Source: Pycnopodia helianthoides
Taxonomy: Eukaryota; Echinodermata; Asteroidea; Forcipulatida; Asteriidae
Direction of reading: 5' to 3'
DNA length: 64,000 nt
Assembly: GCA_032158295.1 (NCBI GenBank)
Contig: CM063253.1
Span: 8,029,001 to 8,093,000 of the forward strand
Below, in pieces: positions 33,691 through 46,529 of the stretch (position 1 is its first letter; every line of letters starts with the position of its first letter). A program made the position numbers and the translations under genes. The notes under the pieces were generated by a model. That model searched no databases. It had not been told where the DNA came from and saw only the letters and a list, made by a program, of their open reading frames with translations.

Positions 33691-34083
33691 TTTTGTTTGT
33701 GGTAATCATAATATTTCGTAGTGATTTTTTTTCATCTTCAAGCCCCATTTCTCCAACCTTGATAGCATTTCAGATGAAAATAATTCTAAGGAGGATTGGT
33801 AGTGGTATGAATTTTATAACCAATGACAACCTCGTTCCCAGTGCTGTATTATTATTATTTGTTTGCCAGACTGCTTGCTCAATCATAACTCCTGGAGGTG
33901 TGACTTTGAATAATCAAGATATGTTATTATATATTGTAATTAGGCCTGTGGTTGATCCGTTCTGTGTTTACGCAGAGCGCGCTATCTCCCCGAGTTAGCT
34001 AACAATAGCTTCTTTACTGGCACAGTGAGTATAGTTCGTTGTAAGATGCGTAATATTGCATAAATTGGTCCTTTTACTTTGTC

Positions 34084-34335
34084 ACCCAATGATTAAAGTT
34101 AAAGCCTGTACCAGATATCTACACGTAGAGGACTGCCAAGTAAAGTATGACAAGCTACGGTCATAATGTTGAAATGAAAACAAAAATCGTTTGCTATAGC
34201 CTTGAGATTGTTTGCCGTGGTGTTCGTTGTCTTCTTTATTTCTGATACAAACTTGCAGTAGATCTCTTGATGCCGAGTGTCTGCTAATTCTAGGTAGTCA
34301 GCCTGGTTGTTCTCAAATGCTTTAATCAACCTCCC
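34084..34335 (-). pseudogene. Exon-like minus-strand stretch of unknown protein
   Basis: The minus strand encodes IKAFENNQADYLELADTRH, EIYCKFVSEIKKTTNTTANN, LKAIANDF. It is charged, probably helical and more protein-like than neighbouring frames. There is no good splice acceptor upstream and a stop follows soon after. It could be one exon or a retrocopy fragment of a coiled-coil protein. Confidence 0.25.
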
Positions 34336-34540
34336 CTATCTAATCTATTCAATCTTCTGAACTAACAGCGGGCAGCCATCTTTTACTTCAAAATTATTTT
34401 TGTTGGAGATAACGCAAGAGAGTGTAGAAATAAGTTCTCCTCAGAATATCTGCCTTAATAGGCAACTATACGAATCAGAAAGCACATAACATTATAAACA
34501 AATTTGAATGCGAACATTTGACAAAATTGTTTACTCATTG

Positions 34541-34721
34541 ATGAAATTGAATGGTTGAGCAGCCTCTTATCGATGGCTTTTACGAAATTGAATGATCTTT
34601 GCAACCTAGTGAAATTGAACGATCTTATTTGACCAGTGACTGCTAAACTGGTGAAATTGAATTAAACTTTGTTTTACTGCTGAATGCTGATGCAAGAGAG
34701 CATTCATTTTCAAACGAAATT
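34541..34721 (+). repeat. Dispersed repeat, inverted partner of 147-297
   Basis: Contains repeated GAAATTGAA(T/C)GATC units, and its reverse complement matches 147-297. Fuller than the partner. Confidence 0.6.
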
Positions 34722-37700
34722 GCATGAGGCGGTTGTAAAAATGAATGCATCTTTCTTTAAAGTGGCCGGGAAAACCTTATATATGAAGTAACATAATCAT
34801 ACAGTTTATGAAATTGTCTCTCTTTCATAATTATTTCGGGAGTAACGTCCAAGTTCGAATAAGACAAGGGTTCTACTTTCTTTTCATCTTTTTGTCTTCA
34901 CTTCCAAAATGGCGCAAAAAGGGTTTATCTTGTGATGACGACAGGCTAATGAACTCAAAAGGTTATTTGTTTATTTACGTATTTCATTTTGTCCTCGTTT
35001 CATCAAACTTGTTCCGGTTATACGTTAGACTTTAGTCAAGGTGATCACGGCAACGGCGTATAGCCAGTACTTTTTTCGGTGGTGGTGGTGGGGGGGGGGG
35101 AATTGCCTTTAAGTGGGTCAGGGGCAGGGGAATGAAAATAGTATGGTTCCTTTTTGTATATTGGATACAGGGAACACGACCAAGGTGGGGACAGCATGAT
35201 AAAGGTCTATTCACTAGTTAACTGTGGGCATTTTCGTCACAATAGCCTGGCCTATAATAAAATTATTAACGCCTGTTTTGCCTGTAAAGATTACACAGAA
35301 ACCTATCCCTAGTACAATGAAGTCTCCTGTAGTAAAAGATACAAAAATAAATCATCATAACAAAACTGATGACTGCGTTTCCCTTTTGAAGCCAAAATTT
35401 AGACGTCCTATTTAGACGTCCACAGAAGCTGGTCACGATTTATCTAACTGACTTTAAGACAAAATCAATTTATAGAAGCAGGAACGTCTGCCGTTGCCTT
35501 GACGATAAAACACTTAGCTCACAGGCGAGAGGATTGCAGACACTGCCATTCCATCGCTGTTAGGAAGATCAAAAACTAATTTGTTTCTTAAAATCAAAAC
35601 ACAAACGAGCGCCCCCAGCCCCCCCCCCCAAAAGGGAATCTGTTTTTCTCTCTTTAAAAAAATATGTTGAGGTTGGTCTGATTTTGTTTTCTTCAAGTAA
35701 TTTTTATTAATTAATTTTTTGATCACAGTTTTTAATTGTTTTCTTTAAGTATGCTTTTATTGGCCCCTTATTTTACGAATTTAATTCTGAGAAGCGTCTA
35801 TTTAGGCAGGTTTTGACGCTAATAAATTATAGTTTATCATATTATTATTATTAATATATAGAAGAACGTGCTATGCAGCAGGCACATCAAACGTTGTGCA
35901 GTGATTTTCAATTATCACTGCCACAGCAAGGACACCAACAACAAGGAAATCAACTGAAAAATTGCATCCTTTGTTTTTAGTGATGAAGCCATTCGACACA
36001 AACATTGTGTCATGCAAATGTGTTTGTAACGTATCACATAGTTCTTAATTTCTATTAATTTAAACTCACATACTTCCAGGATGTCTGTGTTCTACAAATC
36101 TTAGTTGTGCCGTTTTCATTGTACCCTTCTGCTGAAACAGTAGATAATAGGCGCGGTTACAATTTTCTTTTGTCATTGTGAGTATAATTTTATAATATCA
36201 ATTAAAATCACATTTTCGTTGACATTGATCTTTAGGCTTGTATTTGGTTGGGTAAAACTTTTGATACCTTTTTGTATTCATCCAAATCAAACAGCCCACA
36301 CCTGGTCGTGTGCACAGTTACCTAACGAATTTGGCTTGCATATGACGTAATCAGCTCTAACAACGCCCTCATTAATGTCGAAAGAAGAACTCTTTGAAAA
36401 GACCTCTCCCATCACAAATGCAAACTACATTCACGCATGCGTAAAGACACTACTAATTGGAAAACTCCCTAGAGCTGTGCACAAGGCAGACGCACAAACG
36501 CGCATGCGTCACGTCACCATCAGCCCCATACAAAAATGCACAGTGTACCCTTATTTTGCCAGCCAGTAGTGTTAGTGCGCACGCGCATATTACATACTTT
36601 ATAGTAAGGATCTATTGAAATCGAGTCCATGGTAGTTGGTATTTCCAGGTCTTGATCAGTGCGTGCTTCAAAGATCAGCTCTTTTTATAGTGGGACCTAT
36701 ATTTTTGTAAACAGTTGTTGTTTTTTCCAGGTCAATCAATCCTCCAATTTATTTGGGTGAACCACCTCAATGCCATTATCGGTTTGGAACAAAATTCTAG
36801 AAGAACTGAAATCTACTAATTAAACAAAAGATAGCAATTGATTAAGCACATTGATGTTTGTTTCTATTTGTCAAATTGGACCTGCTTCAATTACAGTAGC
36901 AATAATGTTCGAGAATCTTTCAACTGCCTACTGTCTTTTTATGCGTATGATAAAACAAACTGTCCTTTTAAATCTGAAATGACATTAGTAAAACAAAAAA
37001 CACTTATGGCATTTTAGACTATACAGTGATAATAACTAAGAAAACATTCACTATAACGTCAACTATTATGCAATACACACTGATATAATAAATACACGTT
37101 TTACAATACTTAAAATTGATGATATTATTGGTTATGTTGAACATGAATATCACATATTTACACATAACTCACATAGTATAAAGATTGATAAAGTGGAAAA
37201 TTTCCCTCAAAATGTGTTTGCCAGAAATGCCACAGGTTTTTTAGAAATGAATAAAACAATTATTGATGATCTCGCGAGTCCGAAATCCAATATTTGTCAA
37301 TAGTGATTGTTTTTCTTTTCATTACCCGTCTTTCCCAGTGACTCAGATGACCGATTGAGTTTAAACTCTCACAGGTTTCTTATTTCATAAATATATGTGG
37401 TCAAACAAAGTGCGAATACTGGTCCATGATAATTATAAATGTTGGCTGTAGGCTTTAAAGCAAAAACACAGGATTGGTAAACACCGCTGCAAAAAATAGA
37501 TCAAATCTTATTGCCGCACTAGAATTCATAATATCATTCAAATAGCTTTTAAAAGTTTCAGCAAATTGAGGTAATCATGCTTTGAGAAAAAAGTTCGATT
37601 TTTTTTTTATCTGCATGTTTTTCCCCAGATCATCAATCATGATCTTGACTTTTGCGATTAAAATTACATATTAAAATTCTACATTTTTAAGCTTTAATGT

Positions 37701-39826
37701 GATAATTTCAATTTAGACAATGTATTTTTTACGATCACGTCAGATTATCTTACAAAAAATAGTAAATGGCGCAACAAGAGTGCCAAAAAGGGGTTGTTAA
37801 AGAGAAACTACAGTTTTAATTGGCCAGAAGTGCCCCCTTAGAAAAAACTGTGCATCCCTTTTGCCCCGTTAAGTGTTACCCTAGTTTGTGTCCGACACTG
37901 TCCTCTAATCAATCTGTTACGCCAAATAACCACGCCGTAATACGTGGCTATCATTCTACATTATTTAAATCATAAACTTCAGTTGACAAAAACATGAATC
38001 AACTTTGCAAGTCTCCTGCGTAAGTGAGGAAGTGAGCAATGTTTCCATCACATGTTTAAAAAATGCAATTTAAGACCGCGTCCGAATCAAGTGACTTCGA
38101 CTTACGGCTATGGCTATTGGCTATCTGTGCGAGTCTCACGTGTATTCGAACTTTCGGGACCAAGTTGGTTCCAACCATGTTGAGTTTTACGTGTGCGTGA
38201 TTCTGTTTCTTCGATCTTTTAGTTTTATGGCTATAAGAATGTCATCAAATTATGATGAATTATAAACAAAGAAAACCCGAGAAAAAGACTTGACCTCCGT
38301 TTCCGGTCACTTGTAAACAATTCAGAATGTTGCCCAATTGACGTTTATGTTATTTTTAGACCTATGTAATGGTCGCACTGGTAATGGGCGTGATTGACAA
38401 ATGGGGTTTGTAAAAAGTAAGCATCCTCGTCCCGAAATTAAATTTGGTTTCTATGAAATTGGTCCCCGATAAATTTCAAAACGTATGTACTTTAAACACA
38501 CAACTCTTTTTAACAAAACTTTCTAATAGTGGTACAGTGCATCGTTTTAAATTACCATTAGCAAAATGTTCTGCATAATGTTGGTGTTATGTGACGTAAT
38601 TGCACTAAAGCCACACCCACTACACACAAACCGGCTCTACATGTACATGAAGCCCATAAGCCATTTTTAGATTATGTGGACACATTTCTATGACATTACT
38701 TTGTTAGGGTAAATTAGTCTGATTCACACAAACCAAACAGTGCACTCCTATCTAGTGTCCACCATACTTCAAAAAGGCTATTAGGAAATACAATGACCAA
38801 GATCTCTCTGTAAAGGATTCATAAAGTGACTTTAAAAAACAAGTCGGTAATGAGCGGGTCAAATAGCTTCGATTAGAGCCACTATACGCTTCGGCCAATG
38901 TTACTCTCAGGCAAAAAAAATGTTTAAAGCTAGGGTTGCATTTCATCACTCTATTGAAGATTTCCTACACAGGTAGTTGTTTCAAAACATACAGCCTGCT
39001 CAAGCTCCTTCCAAATCGTTTGCTCACAATACTGTTTTTGACCTCTGATCTTTTCTGCCAAACCGCGGGCGGCAAATTATGTTCATCTTTACGATGATCA
39101 AAAGCTACAAATCAATCAAAAAAGCGTCTGGCGAATATCATCGCGCGACCCAAACAAGCGTTTATATAAGTTTCATGATCACGAATTTTTGCAAATAACC
39201 GGCAGCCGAAATCAAGTTTATTTCTCGGGTTTTCTTCGTTATTTTGTTGAATTGATTTTACTTTAATATGTTGTATTACTTGGTATAACATTCCTAACAA
39301 CATAAATAGTTGTCATGGCCATAAACTAAAATATTTGAAGAAACAAAATCTCTCACACTTAAAACTTCATATGGTTGGGACCCCAATGGTCCCGGAAGTT
39401 CGAATACGCGCGAGACTTGCACAGTATATTACAGCGTTACGCTTTTTATATAAGCGATGTGACCTGTGACATCACATGTTTACAAAAGGGCAACAGAGCC
39501 TGGACTTCCGGTGGGCACATTTGTACACAGCTCAATGGAAGAATACACCAAATCTTATGTTTATGGAGATCGATCGCACTGTCTGATTTTCCTCAACTTT
39601 TGAATGAAGAAAGGGGGACATCTCAAAAGCTGTACAGCTGTTGCTTTTGTAAATTTTGAATTTATGTGAAAATTATGACAAAATATAAATTTTCCCATTG
39701 AGCCTGTGTAGCATTATACACAAATGAAATGCATTACAATGTACGAGGTCACCACGCTGTAAACAAATGTAACATGGTCTATAATTGTGCCATTGGTTAT
39801 TTGCAATAAAACATTTATCAATTGTT

Positions 39827-40846
39827 TTACACTACACGGCGAATTTTCATGTTATATTTTTTTATTGTGTTATAATCGTTCTTCCAATTGGCCACTACTA
39901 TTCCATCTTTAGCTACCCATGGTCCGTTATAATACACACCGTTTACATTAGCAAAATAGCAGTTGGAATACCACCAGCCTCCTTTGCGCATTTGGGCACA
40001 GTGTCCATAAGAGTGGATGTCATTGTCCCTGTCCCTTGTGCTGAACAACATATTATCAAGCGGATCAAAAATACGTAGAGCTTTGTCGGTGTACACTGAC
40101 CCGCTACTGGTGTGTCCATCGTGAAAGAGCGTAAAGTTCTCTCCGTGGACTCGAAAAACACCATATTCTACCCAAAGTTTTCCGCCGTCCCAATCTTCTA
40201 ATTCAGCGCGGAACTGCCATGTCCCTTCCGACTCGGTCAAGGCGCGTAGGTTATCGTTTCCGAGTCAAAACTCACCTGCCAAGTTGCCAAAACCTGCCCG
40301 GTAGTCCGCCCAGTCCCGGTAGAAGTCAACGCTCCCATCTAGGCACCTTTGAATGACGATCCATCCTCCTCCAGTGGTTGTCATGTCACAGTAGACCCTG
40401 AGACCCTCCGGGAACCCACTGGGAAAGATAGTGTAGATACCGCTCTCAAAACCTGCCTCAAGGAGCTCGTTACAAGTGCTTCCTACGAACAGGGAGGAGT
40501 GAGGGGTGTTCACATCATCGTCTTAGTATACCTTGCCATACTCGTCGACATAGTTATCAGGATACTGGTCTTTGGTAGCATTATTCAGCTCACATCGTTG
40601 ATCTTTCAGTAGGTAGTTCACTGATTCATGTTCAGAGTGACAGTAACTCACACAGAGCACAGCTGAGCTGAACTTCTTCACTAAGAAATTGACATTCTCG
40701 AGAGCCCGATGGTTAGCTGCGAAAAATGTACGGTCGAGATTGGCTTCGGAGCCATTCAATGAAACCAGTCCAAGAAGTAAAGTAGGACAGATTTTAAATT
40801 TCAATCTTTCAAGGTGGGTGAGAACGTTTGTTATTTTCTTCATCAT
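39827..40846 (-). pseudogene. PAN/FReD lectin-like gene with two nonsense codons (U2 copy)
   Basis: This single-exon frame of 340 codons (minus strand) aligns end to end with the intact gene at 53378-54406. It has a signal peptide region (FKICPTLLLGLV), a PAN/apple-like segment and a fibrinogen-related domain ending KYNMKIRRVV. Two point changes break it: Tyr to TAA at 40523-40525 and Trp to TGA at 40265-40267 (in EFWLGN). There is no frameshift. An in-frame 6-bp deletion removes a Cys-Lys pair of the PAN-like part, so one of its four cysteines is lost. The first ~225 residues nearly equal the U3 copy, while the last ~120 differ at about one position in three. The calcium-site motif DRDND, HCA and GGWWYSNC are kept. 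Probably a young pseudogene. Confidence 0.92.
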
Positions 40847-41080
40847 TGGGCCGTGTTGAATCTACTATGAGTTGTTCTCGAGGCACTCGTCACAAACCAG
40901 TGTGAAAATTATCCGTTGTCGCGGCAAGAGTGCCGCCGTTCTGCGACTAAATAGGAATACGACTCCGGGTGCACGCCCCTTGAACACGTTTTGACCAATC
41001 AGAGACCGTGCTGTGATCTACGTCATAATTTTGCCTTACCGTGTATCTTGTATCTTGTATCTTTGAAAAAAAGTTAATAG
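40847..41080 (-). promoter_or_regulatory. Upstream region of the U2 FReD copy
   Basis: Conserved with 54407-54640 of U3. It contains GACCAATCAGAGACCG (a CCAAT box and its surroundings, plus-strand reading) and ACGTCATAATTTTGCC. No TATA box is obvious. A direct repeat GTATCTTGTATCTT follows at 41044. Confidence 0.45.
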
Positions 41081-41639
41081 ATAAAGACAAAAAAATAAAA
41101 TAAAAATAAATTATAAAAACTGTGATTAGGCCTACACGAACAATTGGTCTTCTCTTAAGTTATTCCACAAATACATTTTTGGGGAATATTCACTTTTTTT
41201 TAATGTGGACATTAATTCCCTTGCTCTAGTTTTAATAAACACACCGTACGCATACAAACATCCAGTAAAATCTGATTCTGCGGTCTATTTTTTGACTAAG
41301 TCAGCGGGGAAAAATTACACTTTCAATATTTCATCTCGGGTTTATCTTCTAGTTTTCGATTTCAAAATAACCCTTCAGACAACTAACTTGTTAAATGTGC
41401 ATCCGATGAGCTGTTTTTTAAAGTTAAAACACCAACATTTAATTGTTTATAGACTAGTGGGATTTCTGAAAATTGTGACTGTTAGGGGCATTTTGTAGTA
41501 AAAGTGGAGAATTAGACTTTTTTTTACATAATTTTGTTATGCTAAATCAGATAAAACCGGTTCCCGAGCGAAATTTTTGAGTTTTTGACCATCTAATTTG
41601 CATAATAAAAATGGCAGCTAAACCGCCAGTTTTTGACCT

Positions 41640-42115
41640 TTCTTAAACTATTTTCCGCATTATCTCTGTAATCCAGCGGGCAAAAAGGATTAATGATGCG
41701 TCTGTCCTTTGTTTTAAAGGTCAGAGAGTAGGATTAAGACATTTCTGAAATAATTAGTCGTAAAAAATATTCATAAATATGCAAATTAGTGGCCGCCATT
41801 ACAGAAATAAATTCTCCTATATCTCTGTAACTAGGCAAGCAAAAATTACAATTGAAACGTGTTCGCCTATGTTTTGAAGGTCAAAGAAAATAATTAAGAC
41901 ATTTCTGAAGAAATTAGTGGAACAATACTCATAAATATGCAAATTAGTGGCCGACATTACCAAAAATAATAATGTCAAACAAACATTACGATTGAAGTGT
42001 CTTTTCCTATGTTTTGAGGGTCAAACAATGTGATCAGTGATGAGCCAGATGCCTAAATATGCAAATAAGCTATCGTAGCTACCAATGCTTAATTATGCAA
42101 ATGAGCTTGTATAGC
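41640..42115. repeat. Degenerate tandem repeat of about 150 bp, three copies
   Basis: Each unit has TCTCTGTAA, a GCAAAAA block, ATGTTTTGAAGGTCAAAGA, AAGACATTTCTGAA and CATAAATATGCAAATTAGTGGCCG. Spacing is 130-160 bp and copies decay rightward. No gene is present. Confidence 0.75.
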
Positions 42116-42611
42116 TACCAATTTATTACATAACTATTTATGTATCAATGCTAAAATGTTAGGATCCTAACTTTACCCTAAAATACTACTTGACGATAAT
42201 ACAGGCATGATGAGGCAACTGGTCTCAATTACAAATCCCTAATGTTCAGTCGGGTATAAAATTAATAAACTGTTTCTTTAACTATAATCGTATTCATACA
42301 AGGAATTTGATCACCAAACTGTTACTGACATGTAGGCTACACATTGCTGTGCAATGTAACCTAGATTTGCAGCATTTGCATTTGCAAACAAAATAATTTC
42401 CAGGTAACTTTTAGGAATTGGACCCATCAGGGGCTATAATCCTGAATCACCATGTGTTACCATCCCAAATCAACTGGCTCAGGTATGGCACAGTGGGCAT
42501 TTCTCCAAATCATTGCTTGATAATGATAGCGTACATGTATCAAATTGAAGCGGAGAGCTTCACTCTTTTTCAGCGGCAGCCACCGTCCGCCAACAAAGTG
42601 AGCTCCAGTCT

Positions 42612-43681
42612 ATGACGATCGATTATGGGCACATACGTTGGGAACAGGGAGGGGTGCGACTGATTCCCAGGGTGGGTTTTCTAACAAAGAATCGGTCACC
42701 ATCCTTTCACCCGCCAGACATCTCTGTAATAGATATTAAGTCGGTGTCTTCCGTCCCGGCAGATAAGCTATGGTACCCAGTACGTGCGCTGAAGTGGTAC
42801 TTGAGCCGCAAAAAACATCTGCGAGGGAATGCAAGCAGCTCTTTAATACCTCCATTCCCCCACATCGAGCGGCCTCGAAAGACACGATCGCCCGCTGGAT
42901 AGTACAGTCAATCAAGGCAGCCTCAGCATAATGCTTGGCCTACACCTCTCGAAACCCCTGTCCATGCTCATGAAGTTCGGGGTATGGTAGCGTCATGGGC
43001 ATTCTTCAAGGGTGTGCCCACCAATGACATTATCCAGGCAGCATGCTGGAAAACGTCGAGCACGTTTACTTCATGCTATTTGGAGGATGTCCTCCAACGA
43101 GACGGAGCGACGGGGAGAGCGACGTTGGCAGCACCGAGACCCACCGCCAGCCGAGGGGACAATCCGGCCGAGAGCCAATAGACCTACAGGCCCTTTAGGA
43201 ATTCAGTGAGTACAATAATAACTTGTGTATTTTATGCTCTAAGCTTGTAAGCTTGTTTTCTTCCATTTCATGGGTAGCTTTAATAGTTCTTACGCAACAG
43301 CATCTCGCGTCCCTGCACCTTCTCAAGGGCTGTGTCGATGCATTTAGTAGTGGCTCTACGGGTAAGTTGAGTGAAGTTGACTCCCCCACCCCCTCCCCCG
43401 ACAGTAGTGTGGTAGGAGTCTACGAACGAATACTTACCCGTAGATCATCCCTCCCTCCTCCCCACGACGGCTCGATCCTCTGGAGGTACCTCTGGGTGGC
43501 CTTCGAGAAAAGAGGAATACAACATGGCGGCCAGGCCGCGGGGCTTCGTGGCTGGGACAAGAGAGGGCGCTGTTGCGTATATATATTGAACTCTTAGCGA
43601 TTTAAACCTGTCGGTTAGGGAAAATGCATTAGTAATGGCTTTACGGGTAAGTATTCGTTCGTAGACTCTTACGGGGGATAA
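42612..43681 (+). mobile_element. DIRS-like element, tyrosine recombinase 3' end plus terminal repeats
   Basis: Frame 42612-42890 reads GGVRLIPRVGFLTKNRSPSF, DKLWYPVRALKWYLSRKK. After two compensating frame slips (between them TIARWIVQSIKAA) it resumes with PTPLETPVHAHEVRGMVA, SWAFFKGVPTNDIIQAACW and TFTSCYLEDV, stopping at 43179-43181. This is the C-terminal catalytic part of a DIRS-type tyrosine recombinase: HxxR at 42969-42980 and the nucleophile Tyr at 43077-43079. The N-terminal catalytic Arg region and the reverse transcriptase/RNase H are absent. After the ORF, TACGGGTAAGT occurs directly at 43358 and 43642. The 43416-43444 stretch GTCTACGAACGAATACTTAC is inverted at 43641-43670, the split direct/inverted terminal repeat arrangement expected of DIRS elements. 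Confidence 0.85.
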
Positions 43682-43803
43682 CATCTCATTATCCCCATTG
43701 TCATCATTCGGGACAATTGGGAACGTAATTGGGTTTTCGGGAGCTAGACTTGTGTCTTGAGGCGGCGCAGGTTATGAATGATTTAAAGGATCGTCATTTG
43801 TTT

Positions 43804-43904
43804 GCGCACATATTCGCGATTAATTTCACGACATCGCACAATTCTGCGCACATATTCGCGATTAATTTCACGACATCGCACAAGTCTGCGCACGTATTTG
43901 CGAT
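43804..43904 (+). repeat. 42-bp tandem repeat, 2.4 copies
   Basis: GCGCACATATTCGCGATTAA starts units at 43804, 43846 and 43888; the third is partial and diverged. Confidence 0.9.
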
Positions 43905-44635
43905 ATGTGATGTTCCTTCGGGGCCACCATAGGTAAGTGATGATTCAAGAGCCATGACGAGAAAAAATAATAATAATAGTAAATAGAAGGACAAAAATTG
44001 AAGAAAAAATAAGAAGAAGAAAAAAAGAAACTTAGTATTCGATATCTTTCAGTCCTGGGTTCTTCAGATACAACCTGTTGGAGACCAACCACTTGGCATA
44101 TTTGATATTTCCACACATACACCGCGGTGTTTAAGGCGTAGCTGATTGTAATAAGTTTTTCTCCCGGTCCTAGCGCGTTTCACGCAAATACGGGTTCTCG
44201 TTAACGTCTCTCCTAACCCATTCTAAATTGTCTACCGGAACTTCTTTTACCTTCACTAAGGCGAAAAACACGTTGTATTTATCCATATTCATCTTGGTAA
44301 TTCTGTCTGGTTTATTTTTTTTTCACAGGAAAGCAAGTGAAAAAAAAAATGGTGATTTGCGCTCTTTTAAGAGGGGCGGCCGACTACCTGGTCAAAAGTT
44401 CAAAACATGAGCGATTATACAAAAGTCTATTCAGACAACCCCGATCTCTTCGATTAAGAAAAAGATTCAGTAAATTAAAACTTGTTCGTACGCATCTATG
44501 AATGTGACTCTGCAAAAATAATAATATTAATAATAATAATAACCTGTTTCACTCAATGTGTTAAACAAACAACTATTCTAGGACGGATCTGTATAGGAAC
44601 TCCCTAGCGCACCGTCGATTGGCAATTAAATACTC
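43905..44635. other. No gene recognised
   Basis: AT-rich with A-runs and a TAATAA tract near 44520-44540. Nothing supportable. Confidence 0.5.
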
Positions 44636-44919
44636 GATTCGGACGACCGAACATACAACCTATTGAACTCAACTATTCCGTACAAGGACACACCGACCCT
44701 TTGGGCCACGCCACTTAACAGGCAACGATACGAGTGACTGAGCACCCAAGCCTTTCAAGGGCCTGAATAGACAAGCGATTCGGACGACCGAACATACAAC
44801 CTGTTTAACTCAGTTAACAAAAAACTGTACAAGGTCGCACCTGCAGACCCTTGGGTCTTAAAAGCCACTTAACAGGCAACGATACGAGTGACTGAGCCCC
44901 CAGGCCTGAATAGACAAGT
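44636..44919 (+). repeat. Tandem duplication of about 142 bp
   Basis: Units at 44636-44776 and 44777-44919 share GATTCGGACGACCGAACATA at the start, CCACTTAACAGGCAACGATA in the middle and CCTGAATAGACAAG at the end. A stub of a third unit (GATTCA) follows. Confidence 0.9.
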
Positions 44920-45014
44920 GATTCAATGACAACCCTTGGCCTATACATGATAGCACTAGGGACACAGGGCGATATATATATTTATATAGGTGTATGGAGT
45001 TTTAAATATAAGTT

Positions 45015-45411
45015 TTAAAGGAACATTACAGAATTGGTAAGAAAAAAACTTGTAAAATATACTTTTGATCACAGACTTACATAAAACTTACACGGTCTAA
45101 TGATGATGATAGTAGAAAACATCCCTGTAAATATTTCTGTCTGAAATGCCATATTTTGATGAGAAATGAATAAACTAATTTTCCGATTGGAGTTTATCGC
45201 TCAGTGAGCGTTTTATTCATTTGTTGAATCTATATGATTTCATGCAAATGTGTAATCGTTTTTTTCACTATTTTCTCGTGACCCAGATGGCCGATCGATC
45301 TCAATATTTTACAGATTTGTCAGTTTATGTATATGGTGGATTGCATAAAGTGCCTACACTGCCAGCAACTGTTTTTTTTTAGCAAAAACCAATTCTGTAA
45401 TGTTCCTTTAA
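45015..45411. mobile_element. TTAA-flanked MITE with 24-bp perfect terminal inverted repeats
   Basis: The left end begins TTAAAGGAACATTACAGAAT and the right end is its exact reverse complement over 24 bases, both bounded by TTAA. The interior has TTTCTCGTGACCCAGATGG and an ACAGATTTGT block related to the other TTAA elements in this window. Perfect ends suggest a recent insertion. Confidence 0.88.
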
Positions 45412-46241
45412 GTATACACTCTAAATATATACTTGTACTCAACCCACCCTTTTTCTTCTTCCACAACGTCTTGTCAGACGTCGTGGAATCTGCAGCATTG
45501 TTTTCACTTCGAAAAAATACAAACGAGACGCACACATCTCTTTTGTGCTGCGTGGTATCGTTCAAGGCTCTCCGTGATTTAAAAAAAGTCACTCCCGCAC
45601 CTCCAACTGAGGATAACCAATAACGGTTTGCCCTCAGTTACACTGTCGTGAGACATTTACTTTCGATGTCTTTCAAACACCAGCTATCAGATGCCAAGCA
45701 TCGTGTTGAGATTCCACTTTTCGGCTCCTCGGGCCTCCCGAACACTGCCGTGAGGCGAATATCTCACCACTTCGTGGCTCGCCTTTGCCCACCACTTTGT
45801 GACGCAAACCGCGCACCCCCTATCACGACGCCCGACCGCGCATGAGCGGTCGGGCTTCAAAAATTTACCGTACAATTTCGAGGTGTGTATGACTCACTAT
45901 ATACTACTGACATTCTAATGAAGAGACTTTAATTTTGAGATGGGCTCAACGTCAGAAGTGACGTTTTGAACGAAGCCCTGTCGAGGTCTAGGCGTGTTTG
46001 AGCAATTTTAAAGGTAGATAAAGCAAAATCTCGGTGTTAAAACTAGGCAAAAGAAACGTGTTAAAACGCGGCTGAAATGTCATAGATTGACTGTAAAAAA
46101 AAAAATCCAGAGACCTTAAAACGGGCCCGGACCAAACGCGGTAAAGGCTTTGCGTTCACTCATTCTTTAAAAAAGAATACGCTACAACACAACAACACAA
46201 ACAAATGGCAAAACAAATAACAAACAAACACCCCCCCCCCC

Positions 46242-46272
<31 letters not shown>

Positions 46273-46529
46273 AATAAATAAATAAAATTAAATAAAATAA
46301 AATAATAATAATAATAATAATAATGAATAAGCAGACATACAATTCATTGGCAAGTAAATCAATAAATTCTGGGTAAAAATAAAGTGTAAAACGCCTCTGG
46401 AATGTTCTAGATTGCACCAAGAATCTAATTTGGTCATGCATGCCTTCGCACATGAACATGTGGGTCTCGGCACGCACTAGATGTTTTGGTCAACATTTGA
46501 AGAAAACAAATCCTGGATCCGCGCATGTT
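45412..46529. other. Intergenic stretch with hairpin and A-rich tract
   Basis: Contains a 26-base palindrome GCCCGACCGCGCATGAGCGG at about 45830-45856 and an A-rich, TAA-rich low-complexity run at 46190-46325. No exon recognised. Confidence 0.5.

Larger units (their letters stand above)
31175..33830 (+). repeat. Duplicated block V2, split by a retroelement
   Basis: Counterpart of V1 (27345-29165). The only large difference is the non-LTR retroelement at 32533-33512. The duplicated ATTGGCCAAGATTTGTATG sequence resumes directly after it. Confidence 0.85.
35115..41500 (+). repeat. Segmental duplication unit U2
   Basis: It starts at the position equivalent to 14290 in U1 and runs through the FReD gene and its promoter to a point matching 54905 in U3. 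It lacks several elements present in the other copies, such as the 72-bp minisatellite expansion and the 3-kb insertion of U3. Confidence 0.8.

Noticed and set aside
43804..43904. CRISPR-like array
   Set aside because: Plain 42-bp tandem repeat with no spacers, in a eukaryotic genome.
45320..45623. Overlapping frames of 90 and 98 codons on both strands
   Set aside because: They run across the end of the TTAA element at 45411, so they are chance open frames.
45831..45856. Palindrome GCCCGACCGCGCATGAGCGG as a terminator
   Set aside because: No gene reads into it and no T-run follows; probably an element end or chance hairpin.
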